From Shewanella subflava (GTDB lineage: Bacteria > Pseudomonadota > Gammaproteobacteria > Enterobacterales > Shewanellaceae): a DNA stretch of 64,000 nt. The stretch lies in the NCBI RefSeq assembly GCF_025971955.1, contig NZ_JAPDMX010000003.1, forward strand, positions 1 through 64,000, in the 5' to 3' direction. The notes below the pieces were generated by a model. It made no database searches. It was not told where the DNA came from and was given only the letters and a program-made list of their open reading frames with translations. Positions within the stretch are counted from its first letter, which is position 1; each line of letters begins with the position of its first letter. A program made the translations under genes and the position numbers. This document shows, one piece after another, positions 35,577-44,557 of the stretch.

Positions 35577-36335
35577 TGGCGAGTCAGGGGATATTTCGCA
35601 CCAAGGTGTGACCGTTGCACTTGTCGTTTTCTGCGGCCATTGCCACTTAATACTAAAGCATCTAACGCTTTCAAATCCTTAAAAATGTGGTCAAATAGAA
35701 CAAGTCACAATGAATGAGTAACCTTATCTGTAAGCACTGCTGTGACACGCTGCAATCTTTATACAAATCAAAAGGTCCCTGTAAGCTCAGCCATGACAAA
35801 TAACTCCCATGTTTAACTGCCAGTTCGCCCTGCCATCGCTGGTCACAACCACGCTTACACCTCATGTTTTATGTATTCGATTGACAGCATTGGTCATAAA
35901 GCCTTTAGCTACTAGTCATAGAAATTATAGGGTTCAAACCAAAGGTGCTAACCCTTAAATACATATAAGCCTGCAGGTATCGAAAGCAAGGCGAAGTTTT
36001 ATAAGTAAAACGAGAACATGAATGCAGTACACGCTTTTTAACAAGGATGATTTTAGTTGATTTACGCTTTATCAACTCAAAAATTATCTCCTAGCGGTAT
36101 ATTTTATTGAGTGGAGTGTTTTATAAGTTATTTATTCAATTACTCTTTTTAAATTAGCGGGTAGATAAGTCATATTCAACAAACATTTTGCACGCTTTTA
36201 TTTGCTATCAATTAAATTAAAAGTGCTTTACATCAATAAGATAGCAAATGTAGGATGTTATTAATCAATAACTTAAATGGCCTGCTATTTTGTGCCGTTT
36301 ACGGCAAGGGTTTTAGTTTTTAAAAAGGTTAAAAA
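35577..36335. other. Long gene-poor stretch
   Basis: About 760 bp with no credible coding frame on either strand. A minus-strand frame at 35671-35865 lacks an RBS and protein-like composition. GTTATT-AATC-AATAAC at 36257-36272 is a perfect-arm inverted repeat 64 bp before the next gene and could be an operator. The rest is AT-rich with nothing I recognise. Confidence 0.5.
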
Positions 36336-36608
36336 ATGGAATTTAGTGAAAAAGAATTGGCAGTGATAGCCAGTGCAAAGCATAAAATTAAGACTGCTAC
36401 ATTATTCAGAGCCTTGCTGATTGTTGTTTTGCTATGCGGTATTGCCTTGATGGCATCGGGTATGGTTGTTGCTGAGTATATCGTTTATTTAGCATTTGGA
36501 GCAGTTGTCCTGGCTATCGGATTGCCTCAGTTTGGACCAGGGCCCAAATACGAAGAGTTATTACAAATATTAGACAACAAAGCTAATACGCAGCGGTCAA
36601 AAACATAA
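36336..36608 (+). CDS. Small two-helix membrane protein, unknown
   Basis: A 90-residue protein: charged N-terminal helix (SEKELAVIASAKHKIKT), two transmembrane helices (FRALLIVVLLCGIALMASGMV and YIVYLAFGAVVLAIGLPQFG), and a short charged tail (KYEELLQILDNKANTQ). AAAAAGG lies upstream of the ATG. I do not recognise the family. An inverted repeat at 36257-36272 may regulate it. It stands alone. Confidence 0.6.
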   Translation: MEFSEKELAVIASAKHKIKTATLFRALLIVVLLCGIALMASGMVVAEYIVYLAFGAVVLAIGLPQFGPGPKYEELLQILDNKANTQRSKT

Positions 36609-36759
36609 CAAGAAGCATCACTATCTGCCCACGTGACAGCACTCATTCAACCTGTTTTATCAGCATAGTGATTAGATTAGGGATTGCGCTACCAATACAT
36701 AATCTGGATGTTTTTTAGGTTGGTTTATATGGAAATACTTAATGTATATAAGGATGTAT

Positions 36760-37431
36760 ATGAAAAAAATAGTAATCAGTTCAGTAGCTTTATCATTGGT
36801 GGCTTATTTATATTTTGCAGAATCAAATACCGAAACAACTATAGCCGTGGCTAACACCGAAAACACTTCTGTTTCAAAAAATAAGCCTTCTTCAAATCAA
36901 CAAAACTTGATTGAAACAGTGCAAATCCCCGTCGATTCAGCTCCGCAGAGTACTATTAGCCAAGATGTAAATGATGGCAACAATGACGACTTTTTTCGTC
37001 AGCTTAATCATTTAACCGAAAAGAACTTTTACAGTGCAGATCAGTTTACATCAGCTTTCTTGAATGAGGATGGTGAGGTATCTAGCGCCGCTTTAGAAGA
37101 TACATTTAATATTATTGACTTCAAACAGCTTATTGAACGCGTTGACTTAATGGAAAAAACTGACAATGCCTCGTTGCGAGAAAGTACCTTATTAGACAGT
37201 ATTTACAAATTAGAAGATGTACAAATTTATTCAGAAAGTTATTCCTGTGCAGGAAAAATCTGTCTGGTTTCGTTTGACTTTGAAGGTAATGATGAAAATG
37301 TCAGTGCGCTATCACAATTTACCAGCAACTATTCTTTTTCGAATATAGTCGAAGGTGATAATGGCGTTAAAAAGTTTAAAGCTGTTTATATTGAAACAGA
37401 TGACCCATCAACTTTAAGTCTAAGTTATTAA
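36760..37431 (+). CDS. Exported protein of unknown function
   Basis: A 223-residue protein with an N-terminal signal or anchor (KKIVISSVALSLVAYLYFA), a Ser/Asn/Thr-rich linker to about residue 75, and a small globular part with two close Cys (YSCAGKICLVSFDFEGN) that may form a disulfide. The ATG at 36760 is preceded by AAGGA; an upstream ATG at 36742 has no RBS. Low GC and Asn/Ser richness suggest fast evolution or recent acquisition. I cannot name the family. Confidence 0.6.
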   Translation: MKKIVISSVALSLVAYLYFAESNTETTIAVANTENTSVSKNKPSSNQQNLIETVQIPVDSAPQSTISQDVNDGNNDDFFRQLNHLTEKNFYSADQFTSAFLNEDGEVSSAALEDTFNIIDFKQLIERVDLMEKTDNASLRESTLLDSIYKLEDVQIYSESYSCAGKICLVSFDFEGNDENVSALSQFTSNYSFSNIVEGDNGVKKFKAVYIETDDPSTLSLSY

Positions 37432-37463
37432 ATTAATAAGGTTACTTTGGGGGCGCAATTGAT

Positions 37464-37500
37464 TTAACCCGCCAATGTGATGTGCATTGGCTGAGGTTAA
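37464..37500. terminator. Hairpin between convergent genes
   Basis: TTAACC (37464-37469) with GGTTAA (37495-37500), and inside it GCCAATG (37471-37477) with CATTGGC (37485-37491), make an interrupted stem between two converging genes. No T tract follows on either strand, so termination is only probable. Confidence 0.4.
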
Positions 37501-37516
37501 ATGTGCCTAAACCGCT

Positions 37517-39451
37517 TTACTCTTCTTGGCTCAAAATAAAATTAGTTACCGCTTTTGCAATCATGTCTTTTTTCATGGTGGTGCGGCAAACAGGCTGGTT
37601 GAACCAAAAGCTCATGGGTTGCTCAAAACCGATACCGTGCATGTAGTTATAAAGCGCTTTACGTAACCCTTCGCCTAACATGTCGTGATCGGTTCCTGTT
37701 GGGTCGGTGAACTCGACATCGTTTTCAGCAAAAAAAACTTCAGGGCGATCATCAAGCGTAATACCAAACTGCTCTGGGTTCATGCCTATTGGGCTGTGGG
37801 CGGTGGCAACAAATCGGTGCCAGTAGGCAGATTGAAAACATCCTTGTTGCATTAATTGGCGGACCATTTCTAACGAATCAACGGTTTCTTGCTCGGTTTG
37901 AGTAGGAAAACCATACATGAGGTAAGCATGTACCAATATGCCTGCGTCGCTGAACGCTTTGGTCACTTGGGCAACACGTTCAACACTGACGCCTTTTTTC
38001 ATCAGCTTGAGTAATCTGTCTGATGCTACTTCAAGACCACCGCTGACGGCGATACAACCAGAGTCGGCCAGTAATTGGCAACGGGCTGGGCTGAAGGTAC
38101 GTTCAAAACGGATATTGCCCCACCAACTGATCACCACATTGCGCTCAATTAAGCGTTTGGCAAAGGCAAACAAGGTTTTCGGTGGCAAGGCTTCATCAAC
38201 AAAATGAAAGCCTGTTTGGCCCGTTTCGGCGATAAGCGCTTCAATTCTATCCACCAGAATATCAGCACCTGCGGTATCGTAGCGGTCAATATAATCTAAA
38301 CTGACATCGCAAAAGCTGCATTTACGCCAGTAACAACCGTGGGCAATGGTGAGCTTGTTCCAGCGGCCATCACTCCAAATACGGTGCATGGGGTTAAGCA
38401 TTTCACATAGCGACAGGTATTCATCTAATGGTAACCCATCGTAAATTGGTGCGCCCACCTCTGACTGTGGAATGTCGTGTAGCTCGCTGTTTTGATTAAG
38501 ATGAACGTATGGCTGGCCATGTTCATCTTCGGCTAAAAAGTAAGTACGTACTAGCTCGTCAACTTCTCGCTTGCCTTCAAAGTATTCCAGCAAGGTAATT
38601 AATGGCCGCTCGCCATCGTCTAAACAAATAAAGTCGACAAACTCAAATACGCGCGGGTCTTTCAGTGCGCGCAGCTCGGTATTCACAAAGCCGCCACCTA
38701 ACACAATGGGAATGTCGGGGTTGATGGCTTTACAGGTTTGTGCAATCCGCAATGCGCCTAACATATTACCGGGAAAAGGCACCGTTAGCGCGACGACGCT
38801 AGGTTGGGTGTCTTCTAAATAGTGCTCTACTAATTGCTCTAAAATTTCTGAGCTAAAGCTAGGCTCGCCTGTCAGGGTGTTGTAGAGATCGTCAAAGCTT
38901 GGGTTCGCTGCGGCGAGACGTTCACCATAACGGCTAACTTCAAAATACGGGTCTACGCCCTGAGTTATAACCGATGACAAATCATTGATAAACAGGGTGG
39001 CCAAATACTTGGCTTTATCCTGTACGCCTAAATTACCGAAAGCCGCTTGTAACACATCGCCAGATACCGCTTCCATTTGCGCGATGGCATCAAAGGCTGG
39101 GCCTTCGGGTAAAAATCGACGGGTGTTGATCCGCATGGCAAGGCTAGGATCTTTGCCCTGCAAAAAGCGAATAGCGCTTTCTACGGTAAGATGGTAACGA
39201 TCAAATTCAGCTAAAAACGTAAAGATGGCATCGGGCAGTTCATCGTCTTCAAGGTGTTCGAAGTTTTCTTCAACATGTTGACGAATAATCTCTAATGCAG
39301 GGGCTGTCATCATTTCAAGAAACAGCTCGATTGCTGGATCTCGTTGCACCGCATCATAGCCTCGTGAGCGTAAAAAACCGGTTAAATACGCGGTTGCCGG
39401 ATAGGGCGTATTTAATTGGGTCATGGGAGGTGTCATTAGCAGTACGGTCAT
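37517..39451 (-). CDS. B12-binding domain radical SAM protein with a CX4CX2C motif
   Basis: A 644-residue radical SAM enzyme. Residues about 1-300 hold a cobalamin-binding-like domain (MTPPMTQLNTPYPATAYLTGFLRSRGYD; VVALTVPFPGNMLGALRIAQTCK; IPIVLGGGFVNTELRAL). The iron-sulfur site reads C373-YWRK-C378-SF-C381, i.e. CX4CX2C instead of CX3CX2C. The SAM barrel follows (GFHFVDEALPPKTLFAFAKRL, GLEVASDRLLKLMKKGVSVERV, VHAYLMYGFPTQTEQETVDSLEMV). The gene is monocistronic, 66 bp from its convergent neighbour. Substrate is unknown; methylation or ring chemistry is a guess. Confidence 0.85.
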   Translation of the reverse strand: MTVLLMTPPMTQLNTPYPATAYLTGFLRSRGYDAVQRDPAIELFLEMMTAPALEIIRQHVEENFEHLEDDELPDAIFTFLAEFDRYHLTVESAIRFLQGKDPSLAMRINTRRFLPEGPAFDAIAQMEAVSGDVLQAAFGNLGVQDKAKYLATLFINDLSSVITQGVDPYFEVSRYGERLAAANPSFDDLYNTLTGEPSFSSEILEQLVEHYLEDTQPSVVALTVPFPGNMLGALRIAQTCKAINPDIPIVLGGGFVNTELRALKDPRVFEFVDFICLDDGERPLITLLEYFEGKREVDELVRTYFLAEDEHGQPYVHLNQNSELHDIPQSEVGAPIYDGLPLDEYLSLCEMLNPMHRIWSDGRWNKLTIAHGCYWRKCSFCDVSLDYIDRYDTAGADILVDRIEALIAETGQTGFHFVDEALPPKTLFAFAKRLIERNVVISWWGNIRFERTFSPARCQLLADSGCIAVSGGLEVASDRLLKLMKKGVSVERVAQVTKAFSDAGILVHAYLMYGFPTQTEQETVDSLEMVRQLMQQGCFQSAYWHRFVATAHSPIGMNPEQFGITLDDRPEVFFAENDVEFTDPTGTDHDMLGEGLRKALYNYMHGIGFEQPMSFWFNQPVCRTTMKKDMIAKAVTNFILSQEE

Positions 39452-39566
39452 AGCCAGCCTTAATCGTCACAAGCGGATCAAAATAAGGCGGTATTCTAGC
39501 AGTAAATAGGGGGTAAATCCTGTTAATTAACGCCCGTTGAATGGCGTTAACTACCTTGAAATAAGC

Positions 39567-40259
39567 TTAATTAGTCAGAATAGGTGCAAGATAATTACTG
39601 CCAAGTTGGCGCATTTGCCGTTTAACCCAATTAACCCTTTGTTGCAGGTAAGGCGTTAAATCATGCGGATTACGCTTACGCGGGCTTGGCAATAACACGG
39701 CTAATTGGGCGGCTTCATCAATGGTGAGATACCTTGCCGATTTATCAAAGTAATGCAGACTGGCGGCTTCAACCCCATAAATGCCTTTGCCAAATTCCGC
39801 TATGTTTAAATACACCTCTAAAATTCGTTTTTTACCCCAAATCACTTCAATGCTTACCGCTAACATTGCTTCTAACCCTTTACGCACATAGCTTCTTCCC
39901 GACCATAAAAACAGGTTTTTGGCGGTTTGTTGGGTAATAGTGCTAGCACCCCTAAGATCTTTACCTTTGTCATGTTGGGTTAGGGCGTCGGTTATCGAGG
40001 TTAAGTCGAGACCAAAGTGAGCGGGAAAATGTTGATCTTCTGAGGCAACCAACGCCAAGGGGACACGCGAGGGCAGTTTATCAATATCGATCCATTGGTA
40101 GCTTACCGGATACGGGCTTTGAAGCATAAATGAGCTTGTTGGCGGTGGCACAAATCGTAAAACCACTAGGCTCAGCGCCAATAATAAGGTGCCACTCCAA
40201 GTGATAAGCCATGCCCAACCAAAAAAACCGCGTTTAGGAGCTGCCATGTATTGCCTCAT
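39567..40259 (-). CDS. mtgA: Monofunctional biosynthetic peptidoglycan transglycosylase
   Basis: A 230-residue GT51 enzyme that polymerises lipid II glycan at the inner membrane. It has an N-terminal transmembrane helix (FGWAWLITWSGTLLLALSLVVL), the catalytic Glu in LALVASEDQHFPAHFGLD, RGASTITQQTAKNLFLWSGRSY and the KKRILEVYLNIAEFGKGIYGVEAAS block. The transpeptidase domain of class A PBPs is absent, as in MtgA. Confidence 0.95.
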   Translation of the reverse strand: MRQYMAAPKRGFFGWAWLITWSGTLLLALSLVVLRFVPPPTSSFMLQSPYPVSYQWIDIDKLPSRVPLALVASEDQHFPAHFGLDLTSITDALTQHDKGKDLRGASTITQQTAKNLFLWSGRSYVRKGLEAMLAVSIEVIWGKKRILEVYLNIAEFGKGIYGVEAASLHYFDKSARYLTIDEAAQLAVLLPSPRKRNPHDLTPYLQQRVNWVKRQMRQLGSNYLAPILTN

Positions 40260-40393
40260 GTTGGGTTAACAAACCTTAAGTGCTTAATGCCTAAAGTATA
40301 ACAGTTTAGATAATGGTAAATAGGTGCGCCTGCTGAATGTAAGCGCGATAAAGTAGGTATTATGGCATTTGCTGTATCAATTCAGCTCAGTCG

Positions 40394-40948
40394 TTACTGA
40401 TATTGTAGTTTTACTTTTTCGATTAATGCTTGCCATTGGGGATATTGTTTAAAGCTTGTTGGCAAATCTCCCCATGGTGACAAGACGTTATTAATGTCTA
40501 CCGCTTGATGTTGCTGGGTGGCTAAATACAGGTAATAAAACGCCGATGCACGATAGTTTGCCGCGCAGTGTACCACTACAGGTTGGTTATTGTTGGCCTT
40601 CATTAATGCAAAAAATTGCTCAACATTTTCAAGTGTCGGTTGCTGCCAATCAACGCTGATATTGTGATATTGCATGCCAAGGTCGGTAACGATTTGCTGT
40701 TCATTTTTAAGGGCGTTGGGGTTGTTATTAGGGATTAAGTTGATCACCGTTTTCACCCCAGCCTGTTGTAATAAGCCAAACTCTTCTATTGTTGGTAGAC
40801 CAGCGGTAATCACCTGATTATTATTAAATTTAATCGCTTTAATTTGCTGTAATTTACGGGTATCTATCTGGTCGATGTTGGCCATAGTGTTGGTGCTTAT
40901 TACAACAAGTGATAACAAAAAATAAGTGGTGAACGGTAATAATTTCAT
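40394..40948 (-). CDS. Exported protein tyrosine phosphatase-like protein (DUF442 type)
   Basis: A 184-residue protein with a signal peptide (MKLLPFTTYFLLSLVVISTNTMA) and a dual-specificity-phosphatase-like fold: ITAGLPTIEEFGLLQQAGVKTVINLIPNN, and the active-site loop VVHCAANYRASAF. The loop is Cys-X4-Arg, one shorter than the CX5R of classical PTPs but like the DUF442/Blh phosphatase group. Periplasmic location is inferred. It is 33 bp upstream-adjacent to a DsbA-fold gene in the same direction; the two may be co-transcribed. Confidence 0.8.
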   Translation of the reverse strand: MKLLPFTTYFLLSLVVISTNTMANIDQIDTRKLQQIKAIKFNNNQVITAGLPTIEEFGLLQQAGVKTVINLIPNNNPNALKNEQQIVTDLGMQYHNISVDWQQPTLENVEQFFALMKANNNQPVVVHCAANYRASAFYYLYLATQQHQAVDINNVLSPWGDLPTSFKQYPQWQALIEKVKLQYQ

Positions 40949-40981
40949 GGTTTGCCTACTTAGGTTATTGATGATTGGGTG

Positions 40982-41608
40982 CTAGCTTTCAACAAGGTGC
41001 TTGATATTATCTAGGCTGGTATTTGCATCTTGATAATCAAGCTGTATAGGGTAAAACTGCTGCTGATATTGCAATACTAATGAGGGAAAACCTTGAATGG
41101 GTAACTGCCTTGCAAAGGCGAGTTCGGTCATTAATTGCTGATTCAATTCATCACTGCCCATTTGCTGCATAAAATGCTGTTTATCAATCCCTAAATTTAC
41201 GGCGATATCAGTTAATACTTCAATATTAGATGGGTTTCTAGCCTGTAAATAATACGCCTGCTGGATGGCGTGGATCATTTGTATTTCTTGTTCTGATTGG
41301 CGAGCGATAATGGCTGCGCGACAACTTGGGTATGTCGAACGTCTGGGGTGGCAACGTGTCCAAAAGTCGTGGTTAAATTCCGTACCTAATTGCTGGTGGA
41401 TCTTGTGCCAGGTTTGCTGCAAAAATTGCTGCATGTCATTCGGCATCGGCGCCTCACTATCCGCAGCTAGGCCACCTAAGACATACCGAACGGTGACATT
41501 GGGCATGTTGATGGCTAACTGTTTTTGTAGCCTTACCCATGTGATGTGGTAACCCCAACACCAACTGCACATTGGGTCATAAACATAATATAAGGTGGCT
41601 TTTTTCAT
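40982..41608 (-). CDS. DsbA-family thioredoxin-fold protein, cytoplasmic
   Basis: A 208-residue DsbA-like oxidoreductase without signal peptide. The motif DPMCSWCWGYH (CxxC) is at residues about 12-22, the helical insertion is central, and the cis-Pro region is IQGFPSLVLQY. It resembles the FrnE/HCCA-isomerase branch of predicted protein-disulfide isomerases. It precedes the phosphatase gene in the same orientation. The substrate is unknown. Confidence 0.82.
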   Translation of the reverse strand: MKKATLYYVYDPMCSWCWGYHITWVRLQKQLAINMPNVTVRYVLGGLAADSEAPMPNDMQQFLQQTWHKIHQQLGTEFNHDFWTRCHPRRSTYPSCRAAIIARQSEQEIQMIHAIQQAYYLQARNPSNIEVLTDIAVNLGIDKQHFMQQMGSDELNQQLMTELAFARQLPIQGFPSLVLQYQQQFYPIQLDYQDANTSLDNIKHLVES

Positions 41609-41745
41609 GATTTCTAGCTTGATTCACTGACAGTGGGGACATGATGCCATATTTTATTAACCTGTTGTTTAGCATTTATAAACAGTGTTGAAATAGCGTA
41701 GGAAAAATTAAATATTTTCAATGTACTAAATAAGTACAACAAAGC

Positions 41746-41789
41746 TTGAGATGCCTAAACGAGTCGTTATACTAGTGATATAGATCACA
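41746..41789 (+). promoter_or_regulatory. Promoter with overlapping CRP-like site
   Basis: TTGAGA (41746-41751) and TATACT (41768-41773), 16-bp spacer, form a good sigma70 promoter. Immediately downstream GTGAT-ATAG-ATCAC (41775-41788) has perfect CRP half-site cores with the right 4-bp core spacing. Centred near +1, binding would repress rather than activate. The first gene starts at 41803. Confidence 0.55.
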
Positions 41790-41802
41790 AACGGAGACAC
41801 GT

Positions 41803-42189
41803 ATGTTCGTAATGGGCTTATCTAATGATGTGACCGATTCAACTCAGGCCACCATTCAAAAAGGGGCTTTTCGTGCCGAGGGAACGTTGTGGATTGAAGA
41901 AGAGCAGTTGCATTTTGAACCTTTTAATCCCGATTTAAATTACGGCCCTTATATAGTTGAACTGAACAATATTAAATCGGTAGCTATGTGTTGGAGCCGA
42001 GGTACCGGTCTTATTCCTATCGAGGCAGATTCTATTCAGGTGATCACCTTTGATAGCCAAAAATTTCGATTTATTTTAGCCAAGCCTAAAGAGTGGTGCG
42101 ATATTATTAGCTCAACTATTACACCAACCGTGTCACTCAAATCCTCACCTGAACCTTTTTCTAAACGCCCATTAAATGACAACACATGA
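41803..42189 (+). CDS. Small PH/GRAM-like protein, paralogue A
   Basis: A 128-residue cytoplasmic protein with a beta-rich pattern (GAFRAEGTLWIEEEQLHFEPFNPDLNYGPYIVELNNIKSV, GLIPIEADSIQVITFDSQKFRFILAKPKEWCDII) that suggests a PH/GRAM-like fold. It is clearly related to the 102-residue product of 44079-44387. The tail after residue 105 is Ser/Pro-rich. The stop overlaps the following GNAT gene by 14 bp. No function is known to me; lipid or protein binding is inference. Confidence 0.7.
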   Translation: MFVMGLSNDVTDSTQATIQKGAFRAEGTLWIEEEQLHFEPFNPDLNYGPYIVELNNIKSVAMCWSRGTGLIPIEADSIQVITFDSQKFRFILAKPKEWCDIISSTITPTVSLKSSPEPFSKRPLNDNT

Positions 42190-42670
42190 TATTGTGCTGT
42201 TGCCGATAACGGTAGCAGATTTACCCACACTATTTACGTTTGAACAAGACTCTGTTGCCAATCAAATGGCCGATTTCCCGCCAAGGGAACGTGCAGCGTT
42301 TTTTCAGCATTGGCAACATAACATTCTTGGTGTACCGGATAATCTAGCCATGGGAATTTGGTTAGATGGTATGCTGATTGGCAGTGTATTAAGTTGGCAC
42401 AAACCTCAAGATAACAAAGCAATAGAAGGGCGGTTAATCGGTTATTGGATTGATAGGCGTTATTGGGGACAAGGTATTGCTACCCAAGCATTGCAACTGT
42501 TTTTCCCTTTATTACCCCAAGTTCCGCTATTTGCTTACATCGCATCCCATAATGTTGGGTCTTTAGCATTAATTAAACGCTACGGTTTTGTAAAAGTGCC
42601 ATTAACCGATGAACAGCGCCAAGATTTACCCCAAAGCTTACAGTTATATCAAAGAAACGCGCCTTTATAG
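42176..42670 (+). CDS. GNAT-family N-acetyltransferase
   Basis: A 164-residue acetyltransferase of the RimJ/RimL-like group. The acetyl-CoA site is GYWIDRRYWGQGIATQAL, followed by FAYIASHNVGSLALIKRYGFVKV, the usual Asn and C-terminal GNAT motif. The gene overlaps the 3' end of the preceding gene by 14 bp, so it is in the same transcript. The acceptor may be a protein N-terminus, amino acid or antibiotic; sequence does not decide. Confidence 0.88.
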   Translation: MTTHDIVLLPITVADLPTLFTFEQDSVANQMADFPPRERAAFFQHWQHNILGVPDNLAMGIWLDGMLIGSVLSWHKPQDNKAIEGRLIGYWIDRRYWGQGIATQALQLFFPLLPQVPLFAYIASHNVGSLALIKRYGFVKVPLTDEQRQDLPQSLQLYQRNAPL

Positions 42671-42780
42671 GGCCGCCGTAGGCATATTTGCAGCACATTT
42701 AGTGCGTTTGATTGCTGTTTTTCCATCTTGCATTTATCAAGCATGTGTTAAGATCCTGTGCTCACACGGGGAGAAAAAAC

Positions 42781-44046
42781 ATGGCTTTTGGCGCGTTAGC
42801 ATTACATCCGCAATTATTATCTCGTTTAAGTACACTTAACTTTAAACAACCGACAGACATACAAGCTCAGGCGATTCCAGTTATTTTATCGGGTAAAGAT
42901 GTGATGGCGGGGGCACAAACGGGTACAGGCAAAACAGCGGCATTTTGTTTACCTATTTTGCATCAATTGCTAAATGCACAAGAGCTAAACCAACAAGACC
43001 GTCATCAACTTAGCAATGACAGTGCGCAAAAGAAATTGGCAAAAGCGTTAATTTTGACCCCAACGCGCGAGCTGGCTCAGCAGGTTCATCACAATTTAAG
43101 CCAACTGATTGGCGATAGCGCCATTGATGTTGCATTGATCTATGGCGGCGTGAGTACCCAAGCGCAAAAAGCGCAATTAGCTGCGGGAGTTGATATTATT
43201 GTCGCCACCCCTGGGCGGTTATTAGATTTATTGCGCCAACGCGCAACAAGCTTGGCAGCGGTTGATTATTTTGTCATTGATGAAGCCGATCGAATGCTAG
43301 ATATGGGCTTTCGTGATGAAATTATTGAAGTATTAAAGCGCTTGCCTAAGCAGCGGCAAACGCTGTTGTTTTCGGCGACCTTAGACGATAGGATTTTTTC
43401 ATTCAGTAAGCGTTTACTTACTCAGGCTAAAGTCATTGAAGTCCATGCGCGTAATCAAACAGCGGTAACGGTAACCGAGCGGGTTTATCATGTTGATGCC
43501 AAAAGAAAGTGCGATCTACTGTGTCGACTAATTCAGGCTGAAAAATGGCAGCAAGTGCTTATTTTTAGCCGTACTAAACAAGACGCCGATAAACTGGTAA
43601 AACAAATGAGTCAACGTGGCGTAAAAGTGGCGGCGTTTCATGCTGATTTATCACAATCTGTACGTGAGCAAGTGCTTACCGATTTTAAGGCCGAGCAATT
43701 AACAGCGCTAGTGGCTACCGATGTTGCCGCTCGCGGTATTGATATTAGTCAGCTTAATTACGTGGTGAATATGGAGCTGCCATTTAAGCAGGAAGATTAT
43801 GTTCACCGTATTGGCCGCACAGGCCGAGCGGGACAAGCTGGTCATGCGATTACGTTTTTAAGCGTTGATGATGAGCCTTTGCTAATAAAATTAGAGGCTT
43901 ATTTAGATAAGCGTTTACCACAGCAATGGTACCCAGGGTTTGAACCTGATTTAAACCAAATCGCTCCTGTAACCCGTAAAACCAAAAAAGGCTCATTGAA
44001 ACAACAGGCAAGGCAAAAAGCACTCGCGCAATCAAGCAAACGTTAG
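42781..44046 (+). CDS. rhlE: DEAD-box RNA helicase, RhlE type
   Basis: A 421-residue ATP-dependent RNA helicase. Motifs in order: F-ALALHP and Q motif (PTDIQAQAIP), AQTGTGKTA (I), PTRELAQQ (Ia), TPGRLLDL (Ib), DEAD (II), SAT (III), ATDVAARGID (V), HRIGRTGRAG (VI). A short basic tail (KKGSLKQQARQKALAQSSKR) is RhlE-like. The start at 42781 is preceded by GGGGAG; the frame is open further upstream without family similarity. Roles in ribosome assembly or RNA decay are family knowledge. Confidence 0.9.
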   Translation: MAFGALALHPQLLSRLSTLNFKQPTDIQAQAIPVILSGKDVMAGAQTGTGKTAAFCLPILHQLLNAQELNQQDRHQLSNDSAQKKLAKALILTPTRELAQQVHHNLSQLIGDSAIDVALIYGGVSTQAQKAQLAAGVDIIVATPGRLLDLLRQRATSLAAVDYFVIDEADRMLDMGFRDEIIEVLKRLPKQRQTLLFSATLDDRIFSFSKRLLTQAKVIEVHARNQTAVTVTERVYHVDAKRKCDLLCRLIQAEKWQQVLIFSRTKQDADKLVKQMSQRGVKVAAFHADLSQSVREQVLTDFKAEQLTALVATDVAARGIDISQLNYVVNMELPFKQEDYVHRIGRTGRAGQAGHAITFLSVDDEPLLIKLEAYLDKRLPQQWYPGFEPDLNQIAPVTRKTKKGSLKQQARQKALAQSSKR

Positions 44047-44078
44047 GGCAAGAACAACACATCATATAAGGATATATT

Positions 44079-44387
44079 ATGTCAGTTAACTGCATAAAAT
44101 CATCAATCGCTACTGTGCAGAATGGCGTAGCAAGGGCTGATGGTAAGCTTCAGCTTACTGAATTTGAAGTGATTTTTGAGCCATTTAATCAAGAGTTCGG
44201 GTTAGGTCCATATCAATTTACGCGCGCAGAAATTGCTGCTGTGGGTAAATGCCTAGGCAAAGGCGGTGGCATTATTCCAATTATCACAGAGGCTATTCGC
44301 ATCACTTTACAAAGTGAGCAAGTTTACGAGTTTATCATTGCACAGCCTAGCCAATGGATAGCGTTATTAGCGGGCAATCTTCGTTAA
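44079..44387 (+). CDS. Small PH/GRAM-like protein, paralogue B
   Basis: A 102-residue protein sharing the whole core with the product of 41803-42189: IFEPFNQEFGLGPYQF against HFEPFNPDLNYGPYIV, GGIIPIITEAIRIT against TGLIPIEADSIQVI, and FIIAQPSQWIALL against FILAKPKEWCDII. It lies 32 bp after rhlE, with AAGGATAT before the ATG. The two paralogues bracket the GNAT and helicase genes. Function unknown. Confidence 0.7.
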   Translation: MSVNCIKSSIATVQNGVARADGKLQLTEFEVIFEPFNQEFGLGPYQFTRAEIAAVGKCLGKGGGIIPIITEAIRITLQSEQVYEFIIAQPSQWIALLAGNLR

Positions 44388-44557
44388 TAATCTGCGTTAA
44401 TATCGTTTCAAAAATAAAGGATTAAAGCACAAATTTTAGCTAGTTATGGTGTTGTTTTAGTCTGCGAAACCCGATTTTAGTTCCACAGATAATAAAAACC
44501 TTTCCCTTAGCAAAGATGGCTCGATGTCATTTATCTCTCTTTCCTATCCTCTTTTTT

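Noticed and set aside
35671..35865. 64-codon minus-strand frame in the long intergenic stretch
   Set aside because: No RBS, odd composition and no neighbours; treated as chance.
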